From: Acidihalobacter_A sp037381185
Lineage (GTDB): Bacteria; Pseudomonadota; Gammaproteobacteria; DSM-5130; Acidihalobacteraceae
Length of the DNA: 18,435 nucleotides
Reading direction: 5' to 3'
Assembly: GCF_037381185.1 (NCBI RefSeq)
Contig: NZ_JARRQY010000059.1
Span: forward strand, 1-18,435
Shown: in pieces, positions 9,279 through 18,435 of the stretch
Position numbering within the stretch: position 1 is the first letter of the stretch
Layout: each line of letters starts with the position of its first letter
Program-made: the position numbers and the translations under genes
The notes under the pieces: model-generated
The model's input: only the letters and a program-made list of their open reading frames with translations
What the model was told of the DNA's origin: nothing
Databases searched by the model: none

Positions 9279-9340
9279 GCTGGGAGGCAAGTGCTCAGGT
9301 ATACTCCCGGCCTATTATTCAGGCTACATTCGGAACTGTC

Positions 9341-10087
9341 ATGCGTTTTTGGCGATACGCCGCACTCACCGCCCTACTTCTCGCCCTTGCCGGCTGCGCG
9401 TCCACGCGCGACCCGACACAGGGCTGGTCACCCCAACGCATCTACAGCGAGGCGCACCAGGCGCTCACCGACGGCGACTACACGAAGGCGATCAACTACT
9501 TCCAGACGCTGGAAGGGCGGTACCCGTTCGGCATCTACGCCCAACAGGCGCAGCTCGAGATCGCCTACGCCTACTACAGGAACGTCGAGCCGAAGTCCGC
9601 CATCGCAGCCGCGCAGCGTTTCATCAACGAACACCCGCGCTCGAAGCATGTCGACTACGCCTATTACCTGATGGGGCTGGCGAACTTTCATAGCAGCGGC
9701 GGCATTGTCGCGTTCCTGCGACCGAACACCGATTACCAGGTCGACGTCACTCCGCTGCGCGAGTCCTTCATGGCCTTCAAGACCCTGCTCGAGAAGTACC
9801 CGCACAGCCGCTATGCGCCCGACGCGCAGCAACGCATGGTCTTTCTTCGCGACCAACTGGCGGCCCACGAAATTTACGTCGCCCGCTACTACATGCAGCG
9901 CGGGGCCTACGTCGCGGTCATCAATCGCTGCAAGAGCGTGCTGACCACTTACGCCGGCTCCACGCACACCCTGCAGGCACTGAACATGATGGCCACAGCG
10001 TACGACAAGCTCGGCATGAACAAACTGGCCAAGCAGACCCGCGAAGTCATCAAGCTCAACCAACCTTCCAGCAAATCGAAGCGCTGA
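9341..10087 (+). CDS. bamD: Outer-membrane assembly lipoprotein BamD
   Basis: A 248-residue lipoprotein of the BAM complex, which folds beta-barrel proteins into the outer membrane together with BamA. Seen: a signal peptide MRFWRYAALTALLLALAGC with lipobox LAGC and acylated Cys19. Ala20 at +2 is compatible with outer-membrane sorting. Tetratricopeptide-type repeats follow, with QLEIAYAYYRNVEPKSAIAAAQRFINEHPRS and HVDYAYYLMGLANF typical of YfiO/BamD. The length matches the E. coli protein (245). The intergenic gap to rluD is 62 bases and contains TATACT at 9300-9305 as a possible -10 box, without a good -35. The nitroreductase gene starts four bases after its stop. Confidence 0.95.
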   Translation: MRFWRYAALTALLLALAGCASTRDPTQGWSPQRIYSEAHQALTDGDYTKAINYFQTLEGRYPFGIYAQQAQLEIAYAYYRNVEPKSAIAAAQRFINEHPRSKHVDYAYYLMGLANFHSSGGIVAFLRPNTDYQVDVTPLRESFMAFKTLLEKYPHSRYAPDAQQRMVFLRDQLAAHEIYVARYYMQRGAYVAVINRCKSVLTTYAGSTHTLQALNMMATAYDKLGMNKLAKQTREVIKLNQPSSKSKR

Positions 10088-10091
10088 CGTC

Positions 10092-10616
10092 ATGACGGAT
10101 TTCTTCGCCACTATCCGCCGCCGCCATTCCGTACGCCGCTACCAGACGGATATGCCGGTCGAACCCGAAAAGCTGCACGCGGTGCTGGAAAGCGCCGTCG
10201 CCGCGCCGTCGGCCGGCGATCTTCAGGCATACCAGATCGTGGTGGTTCGCGACGCCGAACAGCGCCGCATGCTGGCCGAATCGACCGACCAGGCTTTCCT
10301 CTCCGAAGCCCCTGTGTGCCTGGTGTTCTGCACCGACGCGGAGCGCTCCGCGCAGGCTTTCGGCGAACGCGGACGTGAACTCTACGCACTGCAGGATACG
10401 ACCATCGCCGCCGCCTACGCGCAGCTCGCCGCGGTTGCCGGCGGTCTTGGCAGCGCATGGGTCGGCTATTTCGACGCAAAGGACGTTGCCCGCGCACTCG
10501 AGCTGGCGCCCGGCCTGCAACCCGTGGCGATGCTCGCGCTGGGCTACCCGGCCGAGTTGCCCGAACCAACTCCGCGGCGGCGCCTCGACGAGATCATCAT
10601 CGACCGCAACGCCTGA
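10092..10616 (+). CDS. Nitroreductase-family flavoprotein
   Basis: A 174-residue protein of the FMN-dependent nitroreductase fold, which uses NAD(P)H to reduce nitro compounds, quinones or other acceptors. Seen: the phosphate-binding N-terminus RRRHSVRRYQ (9-18), the flavin-contacting segment AAPSAGDLQAYQ (37-48), GGLGSAWVGYFD near residues 117-128 and the closing MLALGYPAE motif. It is short but complete for the single-domain form. It starts four bases after bamD and is probably translated from the same message. This neighbourhood gives no clue to the substrate, and the link to BamD may only be transcriptional. The family call is firm and the reaction is not. Confidence 0.88.
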   Translation: MTDFFATIRRRHSVRRYQTDMPVEPEKLHAVLESAVAAPSAGDLQAYQIVVVRDAEQRRMLAESTDQAFLSEAPVCLVFCTDAERSAQAFGERGRELYALQDTTIAAAYAQLAAVAGGLGSAWVGYFDAKDVARALELAPGLQPVAMLALGYPAELPEPTPRRRLDEIIIDRNA

Positions 10617-10660
10617 TTCGCCGGGGATCGTCGTCACCACACCTGCGGCGGAGCATACCG

Positions 10661-10999
10661 TCAGACCGCGTCCTCTCCCTCCTCGCTGGTACGAATACGG
10701 ATAATCCGCTCCAGCGGGGTGACGAAAATCTTGCCGTCGCCGATCTTGCCGGTATGCGCTGCGGTCAGGATCGCCTCGATGCAGGCATCGACCTGTTGTT
10801 CGCCGACGATGATTTCCAGCTTGACCTTGGGCAGAAAGTCCACGGCATATTCCGCGCCGCGGTACAGTTCTGTATGACCCTTCTGGCGCCCGAACCCCTT
10901 GACCTCGGTCGCCGTCATACCGCTGATGCCGACGTCCATGAGCGCGCTGCGCACGTCGTCAAGCTTGAAGGGTTTAATGATCGCCTCGACCTTTTTCAT
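10661..10999 (-). CDS. glnB: Nitrogen regulatory protein P-II (GlnB)
   Basis: A 112-residue trimeric signal protein that senses 2-oxoglutarate and ATP/ADP and reports nitrogen status to targets such as GlnE and NtrB. Seen: MKKVEAIIKPFKLDDVRSAL, the T-loop GFGRQKGHTELYRGAEYAVDFLPKVK with uridylylation site Tyr51, and the B-loop TGKIGDGKIFV. The N-terminal MKKVEAIIKP and overall likeness to E. coli GlnB favour GlnB over GlnK, and no amtB is adjacent, which agrees. AGGA lies about eight bases before the ATG. It is 69 bases downstream of nadE on the same strand and could share its message. I found no clear sigma-54 promoter in that gap. It converges on the nitroreductase gene with 44 bases between and no obvious terminator. 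Confidence 0.97.
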   Translation of the reverse strand: MKKVEAIIKPFKLDDVRSALMDVGISGMTATEVKGFGRQKGHTELYRGAEYAVDFLPKVKLEIIVGEQQVDACIEAILTAAHTGKIGDGKIFVTPLERIIRIRTSEEGEDAV

Positions 11000-11068
11000 C
11001 GGAGCATCCTTTCCTGAGTGATGTATGTGAACGCCGCTCGCCGCGGCTCGCGAATGAACGTACCCGAC

Positions 11069-12676
11069 TCAGCTCAGCAGACGTCCGTAGCCCGAGGTGA
11101 TCGGATAGCGCCTGTCCTTGCCGAAGGCACGCGGTGAAATACGCACCCCCGGCGGTGCCTGGCGGCGCTTGTATTCGTTGCGCAGTACCAGCGTGACGAT
11201 GCGCTCGACCGTCTCGCGCGCATGGCCCTCGGCAACGATCTCCGCGACCGAATAGTCCCGCTCCACGAAACGCTCGAGGATCGGATCCAGTTCTTCATAG
11301 GGCGGCAGGGAATCGGAGTCCTTCTGATCGGGGGCGAGTTCCGCCGACGGCGGCCGCGTCAGCACGCGCTCCGGAATTGCCGCACCTTGCTCGTTGCGCC
11401 AGCGCGCCAGCCGGTAGACCAGCGTCTTTGGCACGTCCTTGAGCGGTGCAAAGCCTCCCGCCATGTCCCCGTACAAGGTCGCATAGCCGACCGCCATCTC
11501 GCTCTTGTTGCCGGTGGTCAACACCATGCGCCCCGACTTGTTCGAGATCGCCATCAGCAGCACGCCGCGACAGCGCGCCTGGATGTTCTCCTCGGTCGTA
11601 TCGGGCGCTTGGCCCGCGAGCAGCGGATTCAGCACGTCGAGGAAAGCCTGAAACGGACCCTCGATGGGGAGTTCATGGACCTCGACGTCCAGCAGCTCGC
11701 ATTCGCGCCGCGCGTCCTGCAGACTCATATCCGCGGTGTAACGCGAGGGCATCATCACCGCCATCACGTCCTGCGCACCCAGCGCGTCGACCGCCAGCGC
11801 CAGCGTCAACGCCGAATCGATGCCTCCGGAAAGACCGATCACGGCGCCGGGGAAGCCGTTCTTGCGCACGTAGTCGCGCACACCGAGCACCAGCGCCCGA
11901 TAGCAGGCTTCCTCCTGACCGGGCAGAGGCGCCAGCTGCATCGTCTCCTCGAAAGGATCGATCGTGAGCGTCTCGTCCTCGAACGGATGCGCACGCCCCA
12001 GCAACTCGCCGTCCGCCCCCATCACCAGTGAGGCACCGTCGAACAGCAGTTCGTCCTGCCCCCCGACCTGATTGACGTAGACCATCGGCAGTCCGGTCTC
12101 TTCGACCCGCTGGCGCAGTACTTCCATACGGGCGCCGTACTGACCCAGGTGGAACGGCGAGGCATTGAGACTGACCAGCAGCTCGGCTCCCGCCGCGCGG
12201 GCGGCCTGCGCCGGGCCCGGGAACCACAGGTCCTCGCACACCATCAGTCCGACCTGCACGCCGTCGATCTCGACCACACAGGATTCCGCCCCCTCGGCGA
12301 AATAGCGCTTCTCGTCGAACACGCTGTAGTTCGGCAGGCGCTGCTTGGCGTAACGCGCACGGACCCCGCCCTGATCCAACAGCAAGGCGCCATTGCGCAG
12401 ACCCTGCTCATCGCGATACGGAGCGCCGACGACGATCGCGACACCGCTGACCGCCTCGGCAATGGTCTGCAGTGCACTGTCGACCCGGCGCATCAGCGAA
12501 TCGCGCAACAGCAGATCCTCAGGCGGATAACCCGTCAGCGCCAGCTCCGGGAAGACCACCAGCCCCGCGCCCTGTTCATCGCGGGCCGTTTTGGCCCGCT
12601 CGATGATCAAGCGCGCATTGCCCTCCACATCGCCGACCAGCGGATTGCACTGCACCAATGCGACCTTGAGTCCCAT
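11069..12676 (-). CDS. nadE: Glutamine-dependent NAD+ synthetase
   Basis: A 535-residue two-domain enzyme performing the last step of NAD synthesis: it amidates deamido-NAD with ammonia released from glutamine, using ATP. The N-terminal nitrilase-type glutaminase (about 1-255) shows the Glu44-Lys111-Cys147 triad in FPELALTGYPPED, YAKQRLPNY and MVCEDLW. The synthetase domain has the ATP pyrophosphatase P-loop SGGIDS (283-288), then TTGNKSEMAVGYATLYGDMAGGFAPLKDV. ATG at 12676 starts directly at the conserved MGLKVALVQCNP. A GTG four codons upstream is an alternative and neither start has a strong ribosome site. glnB lies downstream, so a glutamine user and a nitrogen sensor may be transcribed together. 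Confidence 0.96.
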   Translation of the reverse strand: MGLKVALVQCNPLVGDVEGNARLIIERAKTARDEQGAGLVVFPELALTGYPPEDLLLRDSLMRRVDSALQTIAEAVSGVAIVVGAPYRDEQGLRNGALLLDQGGVRARYAKQRLPNYSVFDEKRYFAEGAESCVVEIDGVQVGLMVCEDLWFPGPAQAARAAGAELLVSLNASPFHLGQYGARMEVLRQRVEETGLPMVYVNQVGGQDELLFDGASLVMGADGELLGRAHPFEDETLTIDPFEETMQLAPLPGQEEACYRALVLGVRDYVRKNGFPGAVIGLSGGIDSALTLALAVDALGAQDVMAVMMPSRYTADMSLQDARRECELLDVEVHELPIEGPFQAFLDVLNPLLAGQAPDTTEENIQARCRGVLLMAISNKSGRMVLTTGNKSEMAVGYATLYGDMAGGFAPLKDVPKTLVYRLARWRNEQGAAIPERVLTRPPSAELAPDQKDSDSLPPYEELDPILERFVERDYSVAEIVAEGHARETVERIVTLVLRNEYKRRQAPPGVRISPRAFGKDRRYPITSGYGRLLS

Positions 12677-12893
12677 ACGTCCACTCACCGGATGAACCGG
12701 CTATCAGATATCAGTATTCGAAAGTACGCACGAAGCCCTAAACAGCACCGCGCCTGTCGCGAACGACGCCAACTTCGCTTTCAGCGCCGCCCTGAAGCAT
12801 CAAAATAGCTGCGCACGATACACCAGGAGCCGAAGCTTACAGAATAGCCCCGCGCCAGTGCGAGTCCTACGATCATCCGCGCCACCCAAAACC
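12677..12893. other. Leader region between the sucCD terminator and nadE
   Basis: About 217 bases without a supportable gene. It should contain the nadE promoter on the minus strand, but I could not find a sigma-70 pair with both boxes and good spacing. A few five-base inverted repeats (for example TTCAG/CTGAA at 12780-12796) are too weak to call. No riboswitch was recognised. Confidence 0.4.
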
Positions 12894-12927
12894 AACGCCG
12901 CCCTCCCGCGAACGGGAGGGCGGCGTT
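12884..12927 (-). terminator. Strong intrinsic terminator of sucCD
   Basis: A perfect 15-base GC-rich inverted repeat (12894-12908 and 12913-12927) closes on a four-base loop that reads TTCG on the minus strand. Its base is 51 bases beyond the sucD stop, and the stem is followed on the minus strand by GGTTTTGGG. The T-run is short, but the stem is very stable. It should insulate sucCD from nadE. Confidence 0.85.
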
Positions 12928-12978
12928 GCCTTCACGAGCCCGCTGTTCGGCGTGCCCTGCAAGGGCTTTCCCGAAGCT

Positions 12979-13853
12979 TCAGGCTGCGCCCAAACGCTCG
13001 AGCATGCGTTCACCCATCTCGGCAGGCGAGCGCACTACGCTGACCCCTGCCGCTTCCAGCGCGGCGAACTTCTGGTCGGCCGTGCCCTTGCCGCCGGAGA
13101 TGATCGCGCCGGCATGGCCCATGCGCTTGCCGGGAGGCGCCGTCACGCCAGCGATGTAGGCCACCACGGGCTTGCTGACCTGGGCCTTGATGAAGGCCGC
13201 AGCCTCTTCCTCGGCCTGACCGCCGATCTCGCCGACCAGGATGATGCCCTCGGTCTGCGGATCCTCGTTGAACAACGTCAGGCAGTCGACGAAGTTCAGG
13301 CCCTGGATCGGATCGCCGCCGATGCCGACGCAGGTCGACTGCCCCAGGCCGGTCACGGTGGTCTGGCGCACCGCCTCGTAAGTCAGCGTACCCGAGCGGG
13401 AAACGATGCCGACGCGGCCAGGCTGGTGGATATAGCCGGGCATGATGCCGATCTTGCACGCGCCGGGCGTGATGATGCCCGGGCAGTTGGGGCCGATCAG
13501 ACGCGCCTCGGGATAGTCCTCCAGCGCCGCGCGCACGCGCAGCATGTCCAGTACAGGAATCCCCTCGGTGATGCAGGCGATCACCTTGATGCCGGCATCG
13601 GCCGCTTCCAGGATCGCATCGGCTGCGAACGGCGGCGGCACGTAGATCATGGTGGCTTCGGCGCCGGTGGTCTCTACCGCATCGTGCACCGTATCGAAAA
13701 CCGGCAGGCCCAGGTGCGTCTGGCCGCCCTTGCCGGGCGTCACGCCGCCGACCAGCTTGGTGCCGTAGGCCAAGGCCTGCTCGGAGTGGAAAGTACCCTG
13801 CTTGCCGGTGAATCCCTGGCAGATAACCCGCGTGTCCTTGTCGATCAGAATGC

Positions 13854-13857
<4 letters not shown>
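12979..13857 (-). CDS. sucD: Succinate-CoA ligase, alpha subunit
   Basis: A 292-residue subunit that carries the phosphohistidine and CoA site of succinyl-CoA synthetase, the TCA-cycle step that makes ATP or GTP from succinyl-CoA. Seen: the CoA-binding N-terminus MSILIDKDTRVICQGFTGKQGTFHSEQA, GPNCPGIITPG (122-132), SRSGTLTYEA and the active-site GHAG with His248. Full length compared with E. coli SucD (289). Its ATG overlaps the sucC stop by four bases (ATGA), indicating translational coupling and equal subunit synthesis. A stable hairpin terminator follows. Confidence 0.97.
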
Positions 13858-15029
<1,172 letters not shown>

Positions 15030-15171
15030 CTAAGGTCGCCTTATGCTTGAGGTTTGCAAGAGCGAACATGGCATCATCCTTATGCCACATCCACAACGAG
15101 ACGTTTATTCTGGTCCAAAATCCGACATTCGCAAGCCGAAACCGACAACGACACGTATAAATGCAGCCCAA
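15030..15171. promoter_or_regulatory. Divergent control region between sucC and the pilSR unit
   Basis: This 142-base gap must carry promoters in both directions. For the plus strand, TATAAA at 15156-15161 is a possible -10 box, but it lies only ten bases from the ATG at 15172 and lacks a -35. For the minus strand no pair of boxes stands out. No operator-like palindrome was found. Confidence 0.3.
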
Positions 15172-15396
15172 ATGTCACGCCTGATCCTCTATATCGCCAT
15201 CGCAGCCGTCGTGTATTACCTCTACCGCTCGCTGCGCCGTCCCAAACCCGCGCAGCAGCGGCGCGTACGCGCACACGACACGGTACGCTGCGAGCACTGC
15301 GGCGTCCACATCGCCGCCGACGAGGCCGTCACCGACGGTCCGCATCACTACTGCAGCGAAGAACACCGCCGCCTCGCACTGCACAAACGCGACTGA
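15172..15396 (+). CDS. PP0621-family small zinc-binding membrane protein
   Basis: A 74-residue protein with one N-terminal membrane helix (LILYIAIAAVVYYLY, about 4-18), a basic linker (RRPKPAQQRRVR) and a C-terminal metal site. That site has Cys40-x2-Cys43 followed by Cys61-x3-His65 (CEHCGVHI...YCSEEH), a treble-clef or TRASH-like arrangement. PP0621-family proteins have this form; their function is not known. The C-terminal domain is probably cytoplasmic because of the basic stretch after the helix. The ATG at 15172 is chosen because the family begins at this hydrophobic stretch, although no clear Shine-Dalgarno precedes it. pilS starts two bases after its stop, so the three genes probably form one operon and this protein may assist or respond to pilus control. 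Confidence 0.8.
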   Translation: MSRLILYIAIAAVVYYLYRSLRRPKPAQQRRVRAHDTVRCEHCGVHIAADEAVTDGPHHYCSEEHRRLALHKRD

Positions 15397-15398
15397 AC

Positions 15399-17009
15399 AT
15401 GCCGAGACCGCCCGGACCGCAGACCGCGTTTCCCTGGAAACCGCTGCAGCTGTTCAACGCCTACCGCATCTTCATCGCGCTGCTGTTCATCGGCGTGTGG
15501 CTCAGCGGCATGGATACTCGGGATCTGGGACACCTCGCGCCGAGGCTCTACATTCTCGCCTTGCTGGCTTACCTCGGCCTGAGCCTCACGGGCGCCCTGT
15601 GCAATCGCATGCGCCGCCCATCGTTTCGCCTACAGGTCGGCCTGCTCGCTACGGCGGACGTGGCCTTCGTCGTGCTACTCACACACGCCAGCGGCGGCAT
15701 TGTCAGCGGCCTGGGCGTACTGCTCATTCCGGCGGTCGGTGCCGTTGGCGTGCTGCTGCCGGGAATATGGGCGCTGTTCACGGCCGCTACGGCCTCTCTA
15801 CTGCTCATTCTTGATCAGGTCTACCTATTTCTCACCAATGTTCAGGACAACCACGCCTATGCCCAGGCCGGCCTGATTGGCCTCGCCCTGTTCACCACCG
15901 CGGTGATCAGCACGCATCTGGCCAACCGCGCGCGCGCCAGCGAAGCCCTGGCGCTCAGCCGCGGCCTGGATCTGGCCAACCTCACGGAACTCAGCGAGCA
16001 CATTGTCGAGCATCTCGACAGTGGCGTGATCGTCACCGACCGCGAAGGACAGATCCGCCTTATGAACCAGCAGGCCTGGGACTTGCTCGGCAACCCTGTC
16101 GGAGTGCGACAAACGACGCTGGACAAGCTGCCGCCGCAGCTCTTTCGTCAGTTCCTGATCTGGCAGAAACATCCGGAGACGCGCCAACATACACTGCGCC
16201 TGCCCGGACGCAACGCGCGCCTGCAGGCGCGCTTTGCGCCGCTCGGCATCGACGGCGAGGCCACCCTCATCACATTGGAGGATCAGGGCGAACTCGCCAT
16301 CCAGATCCAGGCCGCCAAGCTCGCCTCGCTGGGCCGCCTGACTGCCAGTATCGCCCATGAGATCCGCAACCCGCTCTCCGGCATCACCCATGCCGCGCAA
16401 CTGCTGGAAGAGGCCACGCAGCTCGAAGCCGCCGACCGGCGACTGCTCGAAATCATCCGCACTCAAGGCCAGCGCATCGACCGCATCATCGACGACGTTC
16501 TGCGGTTGTCGCGCAAGGAACCACCCAACACCCGCCGCATCGAACTCCGCTCCTGGCTGCACAGCCTCGCCGAGGATCTACGCACCCAACTCAGACTCGA
16601 CACCAACGAACTGCGCCTCAATCTCGTCGGCGAGGATCTCGATGTCGAATTCGACGAGGGGCACCTGACGCAGATTCTGAGCGGCCTATGCGAGAACGCG
16701 AACCGCTATGGACGCGATCGCCAGGGAACGCTCGAGCTGACCCTGACCGCCCATCGCTCGCCCCAGGCGCGCCAGACCATGCTCGACGTGCTCGACACCG
16801 GCCCCGGCATCTCCGCCACCGACCTGCCGCACCTGTTCGAACCATTTTTCACCACCTCCGTCGCCGGCACCGGCCTCGGGCTCTACCTCAGCCGGGAACT
16901 CTGCGCGCTCAACGGCGCCACGCTCGAGTACCTGCCTGTACCCGGCTCCGGCAGTTGCTTCCGTCTGCGCCTACCGACTGCGACCACCACGCCGCCCGCC
17001 AACACCTGA
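15399..17009 (+). CDS. pilS: Type IV pilus sensor histidine kinase PilS
   Basis: A 536-residue membrane kinase that phosphorylates PilR to control pilin transcription. Seen: six hydrophobic segments in the first 172 residues (about 21-37, 48-66, 78-95, 100-118, 122-140 and 156-172). A PAS-like segment follows (about 195-295, HIVEHLDSGVIVTDREGQIRLMNQQAWDLL). The kinase core has the H-box SIAHEIRNPLSGI with His320, the N-box ENANRYG with Asn433, DTGPG (466-470), FEPFFTT and GTGLGL (490-495). In Pseudomonas aeruginosa PilS senses PilA through its membrane part. No Shine-Dalgarno is visible, so translation is probably coupled to the PP0621-type gene two bases upstream. The pairing with pilR downstream settles the name. 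Confidence 0.94.
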   Translation: MPRPPGPQTAFPWKPLQLFNAYRIFIALLFIGVWLSGMDTRDLGHLAPRLYILALLAYLGLSLTGALCNRMRRPSFRLQVGLLATADVAFVVLLTHASGGIVSGLGVLLIPAVGAVGVLLPGIWALFTAATASLLLILDQVYLFLTNVQDNHAYAQAGLIGLALFTTAVISTHLANRARASEALALSRGLDLANLTELSEHIVEHLDSGVIVTDREGQIRLMNQQAWDLLGNPVGVRQTTLDKLPPQLFRQFLIWQKHPETRQHTLRLPGRNARLQARFAPLGIDGEATLITLEDQGELAIQIQAAKLASLGRLTASIAHEIRNPLSGITHAAQLLEEATQLEAADRRLLEIIRTQGQRIDRIIDDVLRLSRKEPPNTRRIELRSWLHSLAEDLRTQLRLDTNELRLNLVGEDLDVEFDEGHLTQILSGLCENANRYGRDRQGTLELTLTAHRSPQARQTMLDVLDTGPGISATDLPHLFEPFFTTSVAGTGLGLYLSRELCALNGATLEYLPVPGSGSCFRLRLPTATTTPPANT

Positions 17010-17020
17010 GCCCCGCCGGC

Positions 17021-17051
17021 GGTGGTCACACCTAAGACCACCATGTAATAT
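17021..17051 (+). promoter_or_regulatory. Inverted repeat over a possible pilR promoter
   Basis: In the 74-base gap before pilR, GGTGGTC (17021-17027) and GACCACC (17036-17042) form a perfect inverted repeat around eight bases. It overlaps TGGTCA (17023-17028) and TAATAT (17046-17051), spaced 17 bases apart. Each of these matches a sigma-70 box at four of six positions. It may be an operator on a separate pilR promoter, or merely an RNA hairpin within the pilSR message. Confidence 0.35.
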
Positions 17052-17083
17052 CCGCGGGAACACGAAGGTCATCTTCCAGCTTT

Positions 17084-18435
17084 ATGAACCGTCAGCAGAT
17101 ACTCATCATCGACGACGAACCCGATATCCGCGAGCTGCTGGAGATCACGCTCTCGCGCATGGGGCTGGAAACCGCCGCGGCCGCCGATCTCGCGCAGGCG
17201 CGCGCCCTGCTCACCGAACAGTCCTTCGACCTCTGCCTGACCGATCTGCGCCTGCCCGACGGCTCTGGCCTCGACTTGGTCGAACACATCCAGGCTTATC
17301 ATCCGGAACTTCCGGTCGCCGTCATCACCGCCTACGGCAGCATGGACACCGCCATCGCCGCACTCAAGGGCGGCGCATTCGACTTCCTCAGCAAACCCAT
17401 TGACCTGACCCGCCTGCGCAGCCTGATCGAATCCGCCCTCAAGGCCTCGACCTCCACCACTTCGCCGTCCAACGTCGACCGACGCGCGCAACGCCTGCTC
17501 GGCAAATCGGCAACCATGCAGCGCATACGCGAAACGGTGGCCAAGCTCGCGCGCAGTCAAGCGCCGGTCTATATCCACGGCGAATCGGGCACCGGCAAGG
17601 AACTCATCGCACAACAGATCCACGACCAGGGACCGCGACGCACCGCGCCCTTCGTGCCTGTCAACTGCGGCGCGATCCCGGCCGAACTCGTCGAGAGCGA
17701 GTTCTTCGGCCACCTCAAGGGCAGTTTCACCGGCGCCGTCGCCGACAAGCGGGGCCTGTTCCAGGCCGCCGACGGCGGCACCCTGTTTCTGGACGAAGTC
17801 GCCGAGTTGCCGTTGTCGATGCAGGTCAAGCTACTGCGTGCCATCCAGGAACGCCGCGTCAAACCCATCGGCGCAACGGCCGAAATCCCCACCGACGTAC
17901 GCATTCTCAGCGCCACTCACAAAAATCTCGATGAAGAAGTCGCAGCGGAACGGTTCCGGCAGGACCTGTACTACCGCCTCAACGTCATCGCAGTAACCGC
18001 GCCACCGTTGCGCGAACGCCCGGAAGACCTGCCCGAACTCACCGAGCACATTCTCAGCCGTCTGGGTGAGCGCTGGGGACAGCCGGCGCCGGGCCTCTCC
18101 GATGCCGCGCTCAGAGCCCTACGCCACCACTCTTTCCCCGGCAACATCCGCGAACTCGAGAACATCCTCGAGCGAGCCGCCACGCTCTGCGAAGGCAACA
18201 TCATCGAACCGAGCGATCTGCAACTTCCAGAACCGGCACCGGCGACGGATGTCTTGTTTGACGACGCGCCATCCAGCGCGGAGATATCGCTCGACGCACG
18301 CCTGATCGAACACCAGCGCGAAGTCATCCGCCGCGCACTCGAACAGACCCGCTGGAACAAAACCGAAGCCGCGCGCCAGCTCGGCATGAGCTTTCGCCAA
18401 CTGCGCTACCGGCTGAAAAAGCTAGGCATTGAATA
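17084..18435 (+). CDS. pilR: Type IV pilus response regulator PilR (sigma-54 activator), stop codon cut
   Basis: A 450-residue NtrC-family activator that, once phosphorylated by PilS, drives sigma-54-dependent pilA transcription. The receiver domain (1-120) has Asp10/Asp11, phospho-acceptor Asp54 and Lys104. The AAA+ domain has Walker A GESGTGKE (166-173), the sigma-54 contact loop GSFTGA (213-218) and Walker B LFLDE (234-238). The Fis-type helix-turn-helix is WNKTEAARQLGMSFRQLRYRLKKLGIE. GSFTGA instead of GAFTGA is also, as I recall, the form in Pseudomonas PilR, so it is not a defect. The window ends on TA, presumably the first two bases of the stop, because PilR proteins end at RLKKLGI(D/E). 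No good ribosome site precedes the ATG. No pilA is in view. Confidence 0.95.
   Translation, partial: MNRQQILIIDDEPDIRELLEITLSRMGLETAAAADLAQARALLTEQSFDLCLTDLRLPDGSGLDLVEHIQAYHPELPVAVITAYGSMDTAIAALKGGAFDFLSKPIDLTRLRSLIESALKASTSTTSPSNVDRRAQRLLGKSATMQRIRETVAKLARSQAPVYIHGESGTGKELIAQQIHDQGPRRTAPFVPVNCGAIPAELVESEFFGHLKGSFTGAVADKRGLFQAADGGTLFLDEVAELPLSMQVKLLRAIQERRVKPIGATAEIPTDVRILSATHKNLDEEVAAERFRQDLYYRLNVIAVTAPPLRERPEDLPELTEHILSRLGERWGQPAPGLSDAALRALRHHSFPGNIRELENILERAATLCEGNIIEPSDLQLPEPAPATDVLFDDAPSSAEISLDARLIEHQREVIRRALEQTRWNKTEAARQLGMSFRQLRYRLKKLGIE

Noticed and set aside
10617..10660. Possible bidirectional terminator between the nitroreductase gene and glnB
   Set aside because: The best stem is five bases (CGCCG/CGGCG) with a long loop and no T-run.
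15054..15398. N-terminal extension of PilS through an upstream in-frame start
   Set aside because: The extension is Arg/Pro-rich shadow sequence overlapping the PP0621-type gene in another frame. PilS-like sequence starts at the ATG at 15399.

Overview
This window looks like a chromosomal core region of a GC-rich gammaproteobacterium. The evidence is that ClpB, RluD, BamD, GlnB, NadE, SucCD and PilSR all resemble gammaproteobacterial versions over their full length, and that the bamD / rluD-pgeF arrangement, with clpB nearby, is the one known from E. coli. A sulfur-oxidising Chromatiales or Ectothiorhodospiraceae-type host is a guess, supported only weakly by a DsrE-family gene and overall gene style. 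I see no IS elements, phage genes, tRNA or rRNA genes or CRISPR arrays.

Layout. Positions 1-971 (minus strand) carry a DUF502 membrane protein, cut at the left edge, preceded by an FmdB-type zinc-ribbon gene. Positions 1142-2393 (plus) hold a two-gene unit, a DsrE-family protein and a YbbO-like short-chain dehydrogenase. An unrecognised 72-residue gene (minus, 2402-2620) sits just beyond the terminator of clpB (minus, 2696-5287), which has a good heat-shock (sigma-32-type) promoter. A BPSS1780-type membrane protein gene diverges from clpB and is followed by a gene-free stretch with small repeats (6228-6464). Positions 6465-9278 (minus) form the run rluD-pgeF-ACT protein-peptide deformylase. 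bamD and a nitroreductase gene diverge from rluD (9341-10616, plus). Minus-strand glnB and nadE follow, then sucCD with a very strong terminator. The right end (15172-18435, plus) is a PP0621-family zinc-binding membrane protein with pilS and pilR; the pilR stop codon is cut by the window edge.

How the genes fit together. Most are independent housekeeping functions: protein disaggregation (ClpB), 23S rRNA pseudouridylation (RluD), peptidoglycan-precursor quality control (PgeF), outer-membrane assembly (BamD), nitrogen signalling (GlnB), NAD synthesis from glutamine (NadE), the substrate-level phosphorylation step of the TCA cycle (SucCD) and control of type IV pili (PilS/PilR). nadE next to glnB pairs a glutamine-consuming enzyme with a nitrogen sensor.

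I did not find a convincing undescribed system. The items most worth a second look are the unrecognised 72-residue gene behind the clpB terminator, the inverted repeat overlapping a possible pilR promoter, the repeats and abrupt composition change around 6100-6420, and a peptide deformylase with an altered first motif paired with a double-ACT protein.
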